64,000 bases of DNA from Acinetobacter calcoaceticus (GTDB lineage Bacteria; Pseudomonadota; Gammaproteobacteria; Pseudomonadales; Moraxellaceae). This document shows, piece by piece, positions 16,300-27,521 of this stretch. Below the pieces are notes generated by a model. It did not search any database, was not told the origin of the DNA, and saw only the letters and a list, made by a program, of their open reading frames with translations. Position numbers and translations under genes: made by a program. The stretch spans positions 62,001 through 126,000 of the forward strand of contig NZ_JADVKT010000005.1 in NCBI RefSeq assembly GCF_016508255.1, in the 5' to 3' direction. Position 1 is the stretch's first letter, and every line of letters begins with the position of its first letter.

Positions 16300-18213
16300 A
16301 TGACAAAGTCTTACCATTATTTAATGATAACAATAATGGGGCTGCTCAGCGGTTGTCAGGTCATTCATTTAAAAGAAAGTGATTTAAGCAATGCTTTAAA
16401 AAGTAAAAATGAAAGTATTTTGACCGACAACACTTTAAGTCATCAAACTCAAAACTTACTGTATTTGGTCAAAAAAGATGAAAAGTCTTGCCTGCAAAAT
16501 TTTAATGACTGTTTAAATAAAATTCAAAGTCTGTCTGAAAATAGTAGTCGAGAAGAACGCTATGCTGCGCTGAGTGAAATTTATTTAGCCAAGGCTTTAG
16601 ATGTGGGGCGTAGCAGCCAATGTAATGTCACGAGTAAAAGTAACAGTTGTGTTGAGCAAGAGCTGGCGTTGTTCGATAAAAGCTTGCGCTATAGCTATGT
16701 CTATTTATTTGACTCTGAAGAGTCGCCGTTCGATCGTGTATTTGACCATCGCCAAAATCAGGTACGTATTTTTTATAACGTTGCCTTGTCGAAGCTCATG
16801 ACCACCTATTTTAATCATTTAAATACACATCGCTTTCCACCTTTGCTTAAAGCAGATGGGCATGAGTACCACGTCAATTTTGACCACGCGTTAGATGTAC
16901 AAAAAATTGAAGTCGATACTTTTCGCTCAAGTTATAACATGAACTTTTCTGGTTTTAACACCGTTAACCGTAAGGATGGTTTAGGGGCAGAGTTTATTGT
17001 TGGGCGTAAAGAAAATGATGTAAATCACGGCTTCATTTTAGACCCCGATGCTTTTTATGCTCATCAAACTAACCCGAATATTCATTTACCACGTTTCTTT
17101 CCAGTCACTGCCATTGCTTACCCAAAACAAAAAGCCACAGCCGATCAGATTATTGCGGGGGCAGAGTTAGAAATTGCGATGTTCGATCCATATCGGCAAG
17201 ACCGTGTAAAAGTTGCGGGCGTGGACTATCCGCTGACCGCAAACTATTCGGCCCCTTACGGGCTTTGGCTGTCAAAATATAATTTAGGTGCAGCGGGTTA
17301 TTGGTCTTTAGTCAATAAAGAATCTAATTTGATTATGCCGCATTTATATATGCTTGAACCCTTTAATCCAAACAAGAAAATTATTGTGTTTGTTCATGGT
17401 CTGGCAAGTAGTCCAGAGGCATGGGTGAGTCTAACCAACGACATTATGGGCGATGCCGAGTTAAGGCAAAATTATCAGGTCTGGCAGGTGTTTTATTCAA
17501 CCAACATGCCGATTGTTGAAAGTCGTTTTCAAATTTATTCATTGCTCAATCAGGCTTTTCAAAATATTGCCAAAGACAGCTATGCCGCACACGATGCTGT
17601 GTTGGTCGGGCACAGTATGGGAGGCGTCATTAGCCGTTTGTTGGTAAGCAATGCAGATGTTTCAGCGCAAGCCATACAAAAAATGAATGAAGCGCAGCTA
17701 AACCGTTTAAAAGAAAATCCGGTCATTCGTGAGCGTTTTCAGTTCAAAGCTTTGCCATATTTTAAACGAGTTGTTTTTGTTTCGGCACCGCATCATGGCA
17801 CAGATTACGCTGACCGATGGTTTACTCAAATTGCCCGCCGTATTATTCGCTTACCTGCTGATTTTTTCATTGCGGTAGAAATGCGAGATGATAAAAATAC
17901 GAAACTCGGAAAAGGTTTGATTGAAAATGGGGCGAGTAATTTAAGTCGTTCTTCTAATTTTATGCAGCTCACACAAAACATTCAGCCATCGTCCAACGTG
18001 GTTTATCACTCGATTATGGGCAATATTAATGGCACTCCAGATAAATTAAAAAGCAGCGATGGCATTGTGCCTTATCAAAGTTCACATTTGGGTGGTGAGC
18101 AGTCGGAATTGATTATTAAAGGCGGCCATTCGATTCAGACCACACCAGAGGCGATTTTAGAATTACGTCGTATTTTAAGATTGCATTTAAAGCAGTCGCA
18201 ACCTTCAAAATAG
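16300..18213 (+). CDS. Lipoprotein with alpha/beta-hydrolase (lipase-like) domain
   Basis: This 637-residue protein begins with a signal peptide and lipobox (L-L-S-G-C, Cys about 19). The C-terminal half is an alpha/beta hydrolase: the oxyanion strand V-F-V-H-G-L-A-S-S-P (about 364-373), the nucleophile elbow G-H-S-M-G-G (about 446-451), S-A-P-H-H-G-T and a late G-G-H-S likely to hold the catalytic His. This resembles PGAP1/lipase-type esterases. The N-terminal 300 residues are of unknown fold. It probably acts at the cell envelope on lipids or esters. It is transcribed alone, convergent with the permease gene. Confidence 0.8.
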   Translation: MTKSYHYLMITIMGLLSGCQVIHLKESDLSNALKSKNESILTDNTLSHQTQNLLYLVKKDEKSCLQNFNDCLNKIQSLSENSSREERYAALSEIYLAKALDVGRSSQCNVTSKSNSCVEQELALFDKSLRYSYVYLFDSEESPFDRVFDHRQNQVRIFYNVALSKLMTTYFNHLNTHRFPPLLKADGHEYHVNFDHALDVQKIEVDTFRSSYNMNFSGFNTVNRKDGLGAEFIVGRKENDVNHGFILDPDAFYAHQTNPNIHLPRFFPVTAIAYPKQKATADQIIAGAELEIAMFDPYRQDRVKVAGVDYPLTANYSAPYGLWLSKYNLGAAGYWSLVNKESNLIMPHLYMLEPFNPNKKIIVFVHGLASSPEAWVSLTNDIMGDAELRQNYQVWQVFYSTNMPIVESRFQIYSLLNQAFQNIAKDSYAAHDAVLVGHSMGGVISRLLVSNADVSAQAIQKMNEAQLNRLKENPVIRERFQFKALPYFKRVVFVSAPHHGTDYADRWFTQIARRIIRLPADFFIAVEMRDDKNTKLGKGLIENGASNLSRSSNFMQLTQNIQPSSNVVYHSIMGNINGTPDKLKSSDGIVPYQSSHLGGEQSELIIKGGHSIQTTPEAILELRRILRLHLKQSQPSK

Positions 18214-18229
18214 TAAGTTATTTTTAGAA

Positions 18230-18259
18230 AACCACTGCTGAAATGGTTCGGCAGTGGTT
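18230..18259. terminator. Hairpin between convergent genes
   Basis: AACCACTGC pairs with GCAGTGGTT over a 12-nt loop in the 53-bp gap between the lipoprotein (plus) and permease (minus) genes. It probably terminates both. The T-runs are weak. Confidence 0.6.
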
Positions 18260-18266
18260 GAAGTGA

Positions 18267-19601
18267 TTAATTAAGCTGGTTTTGTTTGAGTGATTTTTTG
18301 TGCTCAAGATAGCTGACTGAAAAAATAACCAAGCCGACCAAATACAACACGCCAGACAAGAGTAATAAATCTAACCCTGCGGCATAGAGCAACCAAAGTG
18401 CATAGGTTGAAGCAACGCTGGCAATCGCAATATGTGGCGTGCGTTTGTGGCGGATCGATTCTTTAAGATAAAAAGCAGACACCAGAAAATAAGGCAGCAA
18501 AATCATGACCGATGAAATCAGTAAAAGCTGGGTGTAGTTTTTATTGAAAAAATACACCGCAATCAATGCACCTTGCACGACAATGGTGGTTAGCCAAAGT
18601 GATGAAATGGGTACATTATTTTGATTATTCTTTAAAAATAATTTCGGGAATGCACCATTTTTTGCAGCTAAATATGGAATTTCAGTGGCAAATAACGTCC
18701 AGCTTAAATAAGACGACGCAACCGAAATAATCAGCCCGATGGTAATAACAATCGTACCCGGTAAGCCGATCAGTTGCTGCAAAATGGTTGCCATTGAAGG
18801 ATTGTGCATGCCTGCAAGCGCTTCACGACTGACTACGCCATAGGCCAATACGGTTACCATCACGTAAAAACTTAAAGCCAGTAGCACGCCCAAAATGGTG
18901 GCTTTACCAATGTCATGACGTTTTTTTGCACGCGATGATAAAACTACTGCACCTTCAATACCGGTAAATACCCAAAGGGTAATCAGCATCAGGTCTTTTA
19001 CTTGCTGCCAAAGCGGAACTTTTAAAGAAAAGTCGTGTAAGTTCAGTTTGAACAAATCAAATTTAAAGGCAATGAAGGTAAAGAATATGAAAACCACCAT
19101 TGGGATGATTTTGGCGATGGTTGCCAGTAAATTCACAATTGCAGCTTCTTTAATGCCTCGGCTGACTAACCAATGCACAAGCCATACAAAAATGCTGGAA
19201 CCGATCAGTGCGTAAAAGGTATTACCTTCACCAAAAATAATATGGTCTTTGCTGTCGGTAAACATGCCGACGCCAGAAAAGGCAATTACCACATAGCCGA
19301 CAATACCAATGGTGGTACATAACCAATAGCCCCAAGCCGAGCAAAACCCGATGAGGTCACCAAAACCTTCACGCGCATAGTTATAAATACCGCCATCTAA
19401 ATCTGGTCGTTGACGGGTTAAATGTAAGAGCGTGAGGGCCAAGAAAATAATGCCGACTCCGGTAATGAGCCATGCAACAAGAAGGGCAGAGCCGTTGGCG
19501 ACTTGTGCCATATTTTGGGGAAGGCTAAATACACCTGACCCCACCATAGAGCTAAATACCAGCGCTGTAAGAGACAATAATCCAATTTTGGCAGCAGACA
19601 T
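18267..19601 (-). CDS. APC-family amino acid permease
   Basis: This 444-residue, roughly twelve-helix protein has the APC opening M-V-G-S-G-V-F-S-L-P-Q-N-M in helix 1 and the G-G-I-Y-N-Y-A-R-E-G-F-G segment after helix 2. W-V-F-T-G-I-E-G-A-V in helix 6 is typical of basic amino acid/polyamine antiporters. It starts 5 bp after the homocysteine methyltransferase gene ends, so the two form an operon. By analogy with the mmuP-mmuM pair it may import S-methylmethionine or another methylated amino acid, although its sequence looks closer to the antiporter branch. Confidence 0.82.
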   Translation of the reverse strand: MSAAKIGLLSLTALVFSSMVGSGVFSLPQNMAQVANGSALLVAWLITGVGIIFLALTLLHLTRQRPDLDGGIYNYAREGFGDLIGFCSAWGYWLCTTIGIVGYVVIAFSGVGMFTDSKDHIIFGEGNTFYALIGSSIFVWLVHWLVSRGIKEAAIVNLLATIAKIIPMVVFIFFTFIAFKFDLFKLNLHDFSLKVPLWQQVKDLMLITLWVFTGIEGAVVLSSRAKKRHDIGKATILGVLLALSFYVMVTVLAYGVVSREALAGMHNPSMATILQQLIGLPGTIVITIGLIISVASSYLSWTLFATEIPYLAAKNGAFPKLFLKNNQNNVPISSLWLTTIVVQGALIAVYFFNKNYTQLLLISSVMILLPYFLVSAFYLKESIRHKRTPHIAIASVASTYALWLLYAAGLDLLLLSGVLYLVGLVIFSVSYLEHKKSLKQNQLN

Positions 19602-19606
19602 GGTAT

Positions 19607-20485
19607 TTATTCTTTAAAAAATTGAGAAAGTTCGGCAATGTGTTCTGGTCCAATACCACAGCAACCACCTACCAAACTTGCGCCTGCTTGCTGCCATTGC
19701 TTGGCAAAACCAAGATAAGCTGGGGCATCTAAGTCTTTACGAACTTCATCAAGACCATCGTTCGCTGTTGCGCTGCTATCTTGAGGCGGGAAAGCATTTG
19801 CGTAGGCACCAATTTGTACAGACTCTGGAATGAGTTCTTTAATTTCATTAATGGCCTGTAAGATCACTTCAGGTTGACAGCAGTTAAACAACACAGCTTT
19901 AGCATTGGATTGTTTTATAAAATCAGCCACTTGTTGCATGTTTTCGCCCGAACGAAGTAGGGCTTGTTCTTGTTTAATTTCGTCTTGCAAGGTAAATGAT
20001 ACCCAATAGTCCTTACCATCTTTTGGCAATAACGCATGCACCGTTTCGACTTCTTTTAAGCATGATTGAGTTTCGGCTAACCAGAAATCAACCTCTGGTG
20101 CCAAAGTGTTAATGATTGGCTCAGCAAGGTTTTTAGCCTGTTCAGGCTGGAATAGGTCTGCGCGGTAAGAACCAAATAGCGGCGGTAAACAACCTGCGAT
20201 TTTGACATTTTTGCCACTTTCTTTAACTGCATTTTTTGCTTGTTCGATTGCAACTTGAATTAAACGAACACCGTCAGTTTCAAAACGTTCTTGTCCAATA
20301 TGAAAAGGTACGACAGCGTAGTTATTAGTGGTAATGACTTCCGATCCAGCATTGATAAAATCGAGATGTACTTCTTTGACTGTTTCAGGGGCTTCAATGA
20401 GTGCGAGTGCAGACCACTCAGGTTGACGAAATGGAGCACCACGACGGGCCAATTCACGGCCTAAACCGCCATCTAAAATTTTCAT
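19607..20485 (-). CDS. mmuM: Homocysteine S-methyltransferase family protein
   Basis: The 292-residue barrel has the three zinc cysteines of the family: N-C-C in V-L-F-N-C-C-Q-P and G-G-C-C in V-G-G-C-C-G-I-G-P near the C-terminus. The N-terminal L-D-G-G-L-G-R-E-L motif is also diagnostic. The enzyme transfers a methyl group from S-methylmethionine (or a betaine-like donor) to homocysteine, giving methionine. It is the first gene of a two-gene unit with an amino acid permease. The symbol is assigned by family and context. I cannot determine the methyl donor. Confidence 0.82.
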   Translation of the reverse strand: MKILDGGLGRELARRGAPFRQPEWSALALIEAPETVKEVHLDFINAGSEVITTNNYAVVPFHIGQERFETDGVRLIQVAIEQAKNAVKESGKNVKIAGCLPPLFGSYRADLFQPEQAKNLAEPIINTLAPEVDFWLAETQSCLKEVETVHALLPKDGKDYWVSFTLQDEIKQEQALLRSGENMQQVADFIKQSNAKAVLFNCCQPEVILQAINEIKELIPESVQIGAYANAFPPQDSSATANDGLDEVRKDLDAPAYLGFAKQWQQAGASLVGGCCGIGPEHIAELSQFFKE

Positions 20486-20701
20486 AAATTACAACATAAA
20501 GGGAGAGAAATAATTCAGCTAATCTAGCGTGTAGATGAGCCGTGTTCAATCGCGAATATGCTCGTTATATTTCTAAATAAATTAGATTGTTATGAATATT
20601 TTTTCTTAAAAGGAATTCTGTAAACGATGTTCAGTTTTACTGATGAACTTCATGTGAAAAAGAAAACGTATTAATTTAAAAATATAGAATAAAAAATGAT
20701 C

Positions 20702-21172
20702 TTACAAGGCGCCGTATTGTTGCCAGCTTTCACCTGTGTGTTGTGTTTTATAATAGGCTTTAAGTTGTTCAAGTTGAGTAAAATGGATGCCTACCCAAAC
20801 CAATAAACTGATCAATATTAAAATCTTAAATACATTACGAAGTTTATTTAGATGGGCAAAAGCCAGTAGAACAAAAAACAGAGCAGGTAAAAATATGAAA
20901 AACTGAACTGCTGAGAAAAATAAATGGGCAGTACTAAAGTAGACCGAGATAGCACTCATGAGCAGATTTAAAACTGAAAATTGTTTTTGATACTTACCGA
21001 GCTTAAACGCATAAGCCGTTATAGCAAGTAACACAGCCGAGCTGACGTAAATGGCGGTGCCGCCTATCATCCACATATAAAACCCGCTCAACAAAAGATA
21101 AGCCAGTAGCAAAACAAGCAAGAGCTTAAAACAAAATGATAAGAGGCGAGGTGATGAGTTTAAAGGCGTCAT
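20702..21172 (-). CDS. Hypothetical inner-membrane protein
   Basis: The protein has 156 residues from the ATG at 21172 (a TTG six codons upstream is possible). Four or five hydrophobic segments fill most of the length, with short basic loops and a polar C-terminal tail. I recognise no family. It lies alone between mmuM and mqo on the same strand, separated from mqo by that gene's terminator. Confidence 0.55.
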   Translation of the reverse strand: MTPLNSSPRLLSFCFKLLLVLLLAYLLLSGFYMWMIGGTAIYVSSAVLLAITAYAFKLGKYQKQFSVLNLLMSAISVYFSTAHLFFSAVQFFIFLPALFFVLLAFAHLNKLRNVFKILILISLLVWVGIHFTQLEQLKAYYKTQHTGESWQQYGAL

Positions 21173-21200
21173 AGCGAATCTATATCTCAACTGAGGTCTT

Positions 21201-21237
21201 AAAAAAACAAAAGGACGAATCGAAATTCATCCTTTTG
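21201..21237 (-). terminator. Intrinsic terminator of mqo
   Basis: CAAAAGGA/TCCTTTTG (8 bp) and GAAT/ATTC (4 bp) pair around one mismatch with a 4-nt loop. On the minus strand the stem is followed by seven T residues. It lies 26 bp past the mqo stop. Confidence 0.85.
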
Positions 21238-21262
21238 ATAGTTTACTTATACATCATCAAAC

Positions 21263-22903
21263 TTAGTTTGCTTTTGCAACTGGGGCAGCAGCAGTTTCAT
21301 CGTTTGCAGCTTTAAACGGAGATGTATAGTTCAAGCCAAGCGTAGAACTTGTGTACTGACGAACTTTGTCGAGTAATACAGGGTCTTTGCTTAAGTCTTG
21401 TTTGTAAGACACCACAATTTCATGAAGCTTCTGGTTCCATTTACCTTCAGTTTGCTCAGGGAAAGCTTTTTCAAGCAAGTTGAGCATGATATACGGAGAA
21501 GTCGAAGCACCCGGAGACGCACCTAACAACGCAGTTACAGCACCATCTTTAGACGCAAAGATTTCTGTACCGAATTGAAGAGTTGCAGGTTTACCCGGTT
21601 CTTTCTTGATGATCTGAACACGTTGACCACCTTGGCTTAAACGCCAGTCTTCAGCTTTCGCATCTGGGTAGTATTTACGAAGTTCATTTAAACGGTCTTT
21701 GTCTGACATCATTACTTGGCTTACCAAGTATTTAACAAGATCAAGGTTTTCTAGACCAACAGTCGTCATTGGTAAAACGTTGTTTTTGTTTGTTGATGCA
21801 AGTAAGTCAAGCTGAGAACCATTTTTCAGGAACTTGTTTGAATAAGTCGCAAATGGTCCGAACAATACATATTTTTTACCGTCGATATAACGCGTATCAA
21901 TATGTGGTACAGACATTGGCGGCGCACCAAGTTCAGCACGGCCATATACTTTTGCAGTATGTTCAGCAGTAATTTTAGGGTTGTCAGTAATTAAGAACTC
22001 ACCACCTACAGGGAAGCCTGCATATTGTTTAGCTTCTGGTAAACCAGTAAGTTGCAATAATTTAACCGCTGCACCACCCGCACCAATAAATACAAAACGT
22101 GTTTTAACGTGATCTACTTTACCAGTTTTCAAGTTTTTGAAAGACACAGTCCAAGTTTTGTCATCATTTTGGCTGATGCCAGTCACTTCGGTTGAAGTCT
22201 GTAATTTGAAATTCGGGTTTTGATCTAAACGATTCACCAATTGCTTAGTGATAGAACCATAGTTTACGTCAGAGCCAACATCCATACGGGTCGCTGCAAC
22301 TTTTTGGCTAGGGTCACGATCGTTCATTACTAAAGGCGCCCATTGTTTAATCACAGCTGGGTCTTCAGTAAATTTCATGCCTTTGAACAACGGGCTTTGA
22401 ATCATGGCAGCATAACGTTTTTCTAAGAATTGAACGTTATCGCCCCAAACGAAAGCAATGTGTGGAACTGGATTAATGAATGATTTCGGTTCAGCTAAAA
22501 CGCCTTGTTTTACCTGATATGACCAGAACTGTTTAGCGACTTCAAATTGAGAAGCAACTTTTTCAGCTTTGACAATTTCCATCTTACCGTTTTTTTCTTC
22601 GGTATAGTTCATTTCCATAAAGCCAGAGTGGCCTGTTCCGGCATTGTTAAAGCCGTTTGAACTTTCTTGAGCAACTTGGTCAAGACGTTCGTACATACGA
22701 ATTTGCCAGTTTGGTTCAAGCTCAGTGAAATAAGTACCGAGAGTGGCACTCATGATGCCGCCGCCAACAAGAACAGCATCAACAACTGGTTCATCTTTTG
22801 CAGTTTCTACTTGTTTTGACGCAGTTGGTCTAAACAAGAAAACGATACCTGCAATTAAAATAAGAATGATTAATACCAGAAGGTATTTCAAAAACTTTTT
22901 CAT
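21263..22903 (-). CDS. mqo: Malate:quinone oxidoreductase
   Basis: This 546-residue FAD enzyme oxidises malate to oxaloacetate and passes electrons to quinone at the inner membrane, a membrane-bound alternative to malate dehydrogenase in the TCA cycle. The FAD-binding start [13 protein letters not shown] follows a single N-terminal hydrophobic segment (residues 5-25). That segment is longer than in many homologues and is a probable membrane anchor. N-N-A-G-T-G-H-S-G and the late [11 protein letters not shown] motif are typical of Mqo. The gene is monocistronic with its own terminator. The C-terminal Ala-rich tail is a minor variation. Confidence 0.95.
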   Translation of the reverse strand: MKKFLKYLLVLIILILIAGIVFLFRPTASKQVETAKDEPVVDAVLVGGGIMSATLGTYFTELEPNWQIRMYERLDQVAQESSNGFNNAGTGHSGFMEMNYTEEKNGKMEIVKAEKVASQFEVAKQFWSYQVKQGVLAEPKSFINPVPHIAFVWGDNVQFLEKRYAAMIQSPLFKGMKFTEDPAVIKQWAPLVMNDRDPSQKVAATRMDVGSDVNYGSITKQLVNRLDQNPNFKLQTSTEVTGISQNDDKTWTVSFKNLKTGKVDHVKTRFVFIGAGGAAVKLLQLTGLPEAKQYAGFPVGGEFLITDNPKITAEHTAKVYGRAELGAPPMSVPHIDTRYIDGKKYVLFGPFATYSNKFLKNGSQLDLLASTNKNNVLPMTTVGLENLDLVKYLVSQVMMSDKDRLNELRKYYPDAKAEDWRLSQGGQRVQIIKKEPGKPATLQFGTEIFASKDGAVTALLGASPGASTSPYIMLNLLEKAFPEQTEGKWNQKLHEIVVSYKQDLSKDPVLLDKVRQYTSSTLGLNYTSPFKAANDETAAAPVAKAN

Positions 22904-23370
22904 GTAAGGGGGACCTTAAAATAAGTTATTTGAGTCACTTAAGGTGTGAGGAAACCTAGACAGCGTATCCAGACAAAATGGATATAAATGCGAAAGTAAA
23001 TTCTCAAAATTAGAGAACTTCAAAAAAAATAAAATTACTTGGGATTATCGCAAACACTCTATATTTTAGACTAATTTTGCATTGACAAGACAATTTTTAT
23101 AATAAATGGGGTTCATTAAAATCATAAATATGATTTATATTTGATCAAAATGAGCTTTAATAAGATAAATTATACTTAATAATTAACTTTAAATATTTGA
23201 AATTTAATATTTATTTTTAATGCGGTTAAAGTTGGGTCATTTGAAGGATATTTAACGATAAAAATAGATTATTTTTTATTTCATGGCATTTTTATGTAAA
23301 TAAGTATCTCGCAGCCGCTTATTTTTTGTCATACATTGTTCTTATTAATGGTCGAACTATAGATATTAAA
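22904..23370. other. AT-rich intergenic region between mqo and the bet operon
   Basis: This stretch of about 470 bp is AT-rich and holds the mqo promoter on the minus strand. I see no ORF with a plausible start site and no repeat. The only clear structure is the betA terminator at its right edge. Confidence 0.5.
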
Positions 23371-23408
23371 TTAAGGGTATATCTCTGAATAAGAAATATA
23401 CCCTTTAA
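23371..23408 (-). terminator. Terminator of the betIBA operon
   Basis: TTAAGGGTATAT pairs with ATATACCCTTTAA across a 13-nt loop. It begins 5 bp past the betA stop, with TTTAATAT following on the minus strand. Confidence 0.75.
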
Positions 23409-23412
23409 CATT

Positions 23413-25071
23413 TTATGACGCTACATAGAACGGTGCTGTTGACCGTGGTAACGCTTCACGTCCACGAATTTGATCTGCAATTTTCTCGGCAATCATAATG
23501 GTGGTTGCGTTTAAATTACCGGTAATAATCAGCGGCATGATAGAGGCATCGACTACACGTAAGCTTTGCATACCATGTACGCGGCCTTGACCATCTACGA
23601 CAGCCATTTCGTCTTCACCCATTTTACAGCTACAAGAAGGGTGATAAGCCGTTTCTGCATGGTTACGAACAAAGTCATCAAGCTCTGCATCAGTTTGCAC
23701 ATGTTTGCCCGGACTAATTTCTTCACCACGATATGGGTCGAGAGCCGGTTGCTGCATGATTTCACGAGTGATACGAATTGCATCGCGGAACTCACGCCAG
23801 TCTTGTTCAGTCGACATGTAGTTAAACAAGATGCTTGGATGCTCAAACGGATCTTTTGATTTAAGTCGAATACGACCACGTGAAGGGGAACGCATTGAAC
23901 CGACGTGTGCCTGAAAACCATGTTCTTTTACTGCATTACTACCATTGTAATTAATGGCAACTGGCAAGAAATGGTACTGAATGTTTGGCCATTTGAACTC
24001 ATCTGAACTACGGATAAATCCGCCAGCTTCAAACTGGTTACTTGCGCCAACACCTGTACCATTAAATAACCACTCGGCACCAATGGCAGGTTGGTTGTAC
24101 CATTTCAAGGCAGGATATAAAGACACGGGTTGCTTACATTTATATTGCAAGTACATTTCTAAATGATCTTGCAGGTTTTCACCTACACCCGGTAAATCAT
24201 GAACCACATCAATGTCCATTGATTTTAAGAAGGTACTTTGCCCCACACCTGAGCGTTGTAAAATTTGTGGTGAAGCAATTGCACCTGCACAAAGTAACAC
24301 TTCGCGTTTAACCAAGGCACGCTGCAAGTTGTTTTTGTCAGCGCCTATAATGTATTCAACACCAATCGCTTGTTTTTGGTTAAACAAGATTTTATTGGTA
24401 GTGGCATGGGTCAAAATGGTCAGATTCGGACGACCTTTTGCCATGTCTAAATAACCACGTGCGGTACTTGAACGACGACCTTTAGGTGTTACTGTGCGGT
24501 CCATTGGACCAAAACCTTCTTGCTGGTAACCATTTAAGTCATCGGTACGCGGGTAACCTGCTTGTACGCCAGCTTCAACCATGGCATGAAACAAGACATT
24601 ATTACCATTTTTAGGTGTAGCAACTGACACAGGGCCATTGCCACCATGGTAGTCATTTTCACCAATATCACGAGTTTCGGCTTTTTTGTAGTAAGGCAAA
24701 CAGTCGGCATAAGACCAGTTTTCTAGACCTTTATGGGTTGCCCATTGTTCTAAATCCATTGCATTACCGCGGATATAGCACATACCATTAATTAAAGATG
24801 AGCCACCTAAACCTTTACCACGACCACATTCCATACGACGGTTATTCATGTGTGGTTCAGGGTCGGTTAAATAAGCCCAGTTATAACGGCGGCCTTGAAG
24901 AGGGTAGGCCAAAGCTGCCGGCATTTGAGTACGAAAATCCAAACGATAATCTGGACCACCTGCTTCTAAGAGTAAAACGGTGGTATTTTTGTCTTCAGTA
25001 AGACGTGCAGCAAGTACATTTCCGGCAGATCCTGCGCCAATGATAATGTAATCATATTCTTTAATATTCAT
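23413..25071 (-). CDS. betA: Choline dehydrogenase
   Basis: The protein has 552 residues from the ATG at 25071, preceded by AAAGGATAGTT. The longer frame lacks a ribosome site. It is a GMC flavoprotein: the FAD motif [12 protein letters not shown] is at residues 10-21, [14 protein letters not shown] follows, and the C-terminal [13 protein letters not shown] region carries the active-site His. It oxidises choline to betaine aldehyde at the membrane. It is the last gene of betI-betB-betA. Its length matches the characterised enzymes (about 555 residues). Confidence 0.95.
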   Translation of the reverse strand: MNIKEYDYIIIGAGSAGNVLAARLTEDKNTTVLLLEAGGPDYRLDFRTQMPAALAYPLQGRRYNWAYLTDPEPHMNNRRMECGRGKGLGGSSLINGMCYIRGNAMDLEQWATHKGLENWSYADCLPYYKKAETRDIGENDYHGGNGPVSVATPKNGNNVLFHAMVEAGVQAGYPRTDDLNGYQQEGFGPMDRTVTPKGRRSSTARGYLDMAKGRPNLTILTHATTNKILFNQKQAIGVEYIIGADKNNLQRALVKREVLLCAGAIASPQILQRSGVGQSTFLKSMDIDVVHDLPGVGENLQDHLEMYLQYKCKQPVSLYPALKWYNQPAIGAEWLFNGTGVGASNQFEAGGFIRSSDEFKWPNIQYHFLPVAINYNGSNAVKEHGFQAHVGSMRSPSRGRIRLKSKDPFEHPSILFNYMSTEQDWREFRDAIRITREIMQQPALDPYRGEEISPGKHVQTDAELDDFVRNHAETAYHPSCSCKMGEDEMAVVDGQGRVHGMQSLRVVDASIMPLIITGNLNATTIMIAEKIADQIRGREALPRSTAPFYVAS

Positions 25072-25166
25072 AACTATCCTTTTTTTACTAACAGTTTGCC
25101 TGAGCAATCTATAAAGATTGCTCGGCATATGTGATTTAGATTGAAGTGTCTAAAGCGATTGAGGCA

Positions 25167-26639
25167 TTAAAAAATGCTTTGGTAATCGCCGAGTTCAACT
25201 TGAATAGATTTGATACGGGTATAGTGCCCAAGCGTGGTGAGACCATTTTCGCGGCCTACACCAGATTGTTTGTAGCCACCTACTGGCATTTCGGCAGGCG
25301 ATTCGCCCCAAGTGTTAATCCAGCAAATACCCGCTTCAATTTGGTGAATCATGCGGTGAGCGCGGCTAATGTCTTGAGTGACAACGCCGGCAGCTAAGCC
25401 AAAGGTTGTGTCGTTGGCACGACGGATGACTTCTTCTTCGGTTTCATAGCTTAAAACGCTCATGACAGGTCCAAAAATTTCTTCTTGAACAATCGCCATC
25501 TGGTCATTGCAGTCGCTAAATACAGTCGGTAGTACATAAGCGCCTTTAGCGAGTTCGCCTTCTGTTGCACGCCCGCCACCAATTAAAACTTTAGCGCCTT
25601 GTTGTTTGCCAGACTCAATGAAAGACAGAACTTTTTCCATGTGAGGGAAGCTGGTGAGTGGTCCGAAGTTGGTTTCTTCAGCCATTGGGTCACCAATGCG
25701 AATACGTTTTACACGTTCTACAACGGCTTTTTCAAAATCGGCTAAAAGAGATTTTGGAACAAATACACGAGTACCATTGGTACAAACTTGGCCTGAACTA
25801 AAGAAGTTTGCCATGACAGCAATATCTGCTGCGCGATTAAGGTCGGCATCTTCACAAATAATCAGTGGAGACTTACCACCTAGCTCCATCGTTACTTCTT
25901 TAAGTGTAGAGCCTGCGGCACTTGCCATGACTTTTTTGCCAGTTTCAACACCACCAGTGAATGAAATTTTTTCAATCACAGGATGTTCAGTGAGCCATTG
26001 ACCGATTTCACGACCAGCACCTTGCACAACGTTAAATACGCCGTCTGGAACGCCTGCTTCTGTATAGATTTCTGCAAGTTTAAATGCAGTAAGAGGCGTT
26101 GTTTCACTTGGTTTGAAAATCATGGCATTGCCGGCAGCAAGAGCAGGGGCCGATTTCCATAAAGCGATTTGAATTGGATAGTTCCAGGCACCAATACCTG
26201 CAACCACGCCTAAAGGTTCACGGCGTGTATAAAAGAAACTTGATTCGCGAAGTGGAACTTGGTCACCTTGAATGGCGGTTGCAAGTCCTGCGTAATATTC
26301 GAGTACATCTGCACCAGTTACAATATCGACGGTAGATGTTTCGCTATAAGCTTTACCTGTGTCTAGTGTTTCAAGACGGGCAAGCTCATCATTACGTTCA
26401 CGAAGAATGTCGACAGCACGACGTAAAATACGTGAACGCTCCATGGCAGTCATGGCAGCCCAGATTTTTTGTCCTTGTTGAGCACTTTGTACAGCAGCTT
26501 CAATATCTTGTTCTGAAGCCTGTTGAAGAGTCGCGATGGTCTCGCCGTTGGCAGGGTTAATACTATTAAATGTTTTACCACTGGTTGCTTTAACGTAGCG
26601 TCCATGGATATACAGTTGATGAACTTGTACATCACTCAT
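25167..26639 (-). CDS. betB: Betaine aldehyde dehydrogenase
   Basis: The protein has 490 residues from the ATG at 26639, with AGGAGAGAC just upstream. It is an NAD(P)-dependent aldehyde dehydrogenase. The motif M-E-L-G-G-K-S-P-L holds the general-base Glu, and S-G-Q-V-C-T-N-G-T holds the nucleophilic Cys. The second step, betaine aldehyde to glycine betaine, gives the osmoprotectant. The gene overlaps the end of betI by 8 bp, so they are co-translated, and precedes betA by 95 bp. Confidence 0.95.
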   Translation of the reverse strand: MSDVQVHQLYIHGRYVKATSGKTFNSINPANGETIATLQQASEQDIEAAVQSAQQGQKIWAAMTAMERSRILRRAVDILRERNDELARLETLDTGKAYSETSTVDIVTGADVLEYYAGLATAIQGDQVPLRESSFFYTRREPLGVVAGIGAWNYPIQIALWKSAPALAAGNAMIFKPSETTPLTAFKLAEIYTEAGVPDGVFNVVQGAGREIGQWLTEHPVIEKISFTGGVETGKKVMASAAGSTLKEVTMELGGKSPLIICEDADLNRAADIAVMANFFSSGQVCTNGTRVFVPKSLLADFEKAVVERVKRIRIGDPMAEETNFGPLTSFPHMEKVLSFIESGKQQGAKVLIGGGRATEGELAKGAYVLPTVFSDCNDQMAIVQEEIFGPVMSVLSYETEEEVIRRANDTTFGLAAGVVTQDISRAHRMIHQIEAGICWINTWGESPAEMPVGGYKQSGVGRENGLTTLGHYTRIKSIQVELGDYQSIF

Positions 26640-27255
26640 TTTGTCTCTCCTGCAAAGGCTTGTTCGCAAATTGCACTTGCGTTTGTACATAATCGTAAGC
26701 AATGGAACGGGCAAGATTGCTGTCAAATTCGTTATGACGGCTTAAACTGCCTCGTAACCATAATCCATCAATCAATGCTGCCAAACCTCGAGCGGCAACA
26801 CTGGCCTGTTGTTCTTCCATTAACTTGAGAAAATAAAACTTCAAGTTGGAATACAGGCGTTGATCATTAATCTTTTGCAAACGGCTTAGGTCTGGTACAT
26901 GCATGCTTGCAGACCAAAAGTCTAACCAGACCCGCATTGCTTTTTCATTGACCTGACTAATGTCAAAGTTAGAGTCGATAATGGCCTTAATCTGGCTCTC
27001 TGGATGCGAATCTGCTTCTGCTCTGTATTGTTCGGTTTTATGCCGAAGAACATTTAACATTTCTTGCATACAGGTATTTATCAACCCTTGTTTGTCGCCA
27101 AAATAATGGCTGACAATGCCGGTCGACAGCTCGGCTTTTTTTGCAATTTGTGCAATGGTCGTATTGGATAACCCCACTTCATAAATTACGTCGAGTGCAG
27201 CGTTCATGATTTCTTCACGTCGCACGTGCTCTGGTTTTACTCTGCGTTTTGTCAT
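26632..27255 (-). CDS. betI: TetR-family repressor of choline metabolism
   Basis: The protein has 207 residues from the ATG at 27255. An upstream in-frame start adds six residues without a better ribosome site. The TetR helix-turn-helix spans about residues 27-50 ([20 protein letters not shown]), nearly as in known BetI. BetI represses bet genes until choline is present. The gene is divergent from betT1, and a 48-bp perfect palindrome in between is the probable operator for both directions. Confidence 0.93.
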   Translation of the reverse strand: MTKRRVKPEHVRREEIMNAALDVIYEVGLSNTTIAQIAKKAELSTGIVSHYFGDKQGLINTCMQEMLNVLRHKTEQYRAEADSHPESQIKAIIDSNFDISQVNEKAMRVWLDFWSASMHVPDLSRLQKINDQRLYSNLKFYFLKLMEEQQASVAARGLAALIDGLWLRGSLSRHNEFDSNLARSIAYDYVQTQVQFANKPLQERQNE

Positions 27256-27330
27256 GATTTTCCACATCAGCACGTTTAGCGGTGCTTTAAATCCAGCATG
27301 TTAACTTGCAGAGCATCATAGCACTTTTTT

Positions 27331-27378
27331 TATCATACTTGTTATTGATTGAACGTTCAATCAATAACAAGTATGATA
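27331..27378. promoter_or_regulatory. 48-bp perfect palindrome, probable BetI operator
   Basis: Each half is 24 bp and every base pairs with its partner around the centre GAAC|GTTC at 27354/27355. It starts 75 bp upstream of betI and ends 143 bp before betT1, so a bound TetR-type repressor could control both promoters. The core TTGATTGAACGTTCAATCAA is typical in size and symmetry for TetR operators. The symmetry is seen directly. Its recognition by BetI is inferred from position. Confidence 0.8.
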
Positions 27379-27521
27379 TGTAAAATTCAATAAATTTTTG
27401 AAGATAACCTCTAAGAGTAAAGAGGTAAAATCAAAGACTCTTAAGGATAGGATAATGCGCATAAGTACATCACTTATCACGTTATTTTGAGAAAAATACA
27501 CCGATTGCAAGGAGCAACAAG

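Noticed and set aside
23566..23921. Open frames on both strands inside betA
   Set aside because: They are shadow frames of the choline dehydrogenase gene with no start sites or recognisable products.
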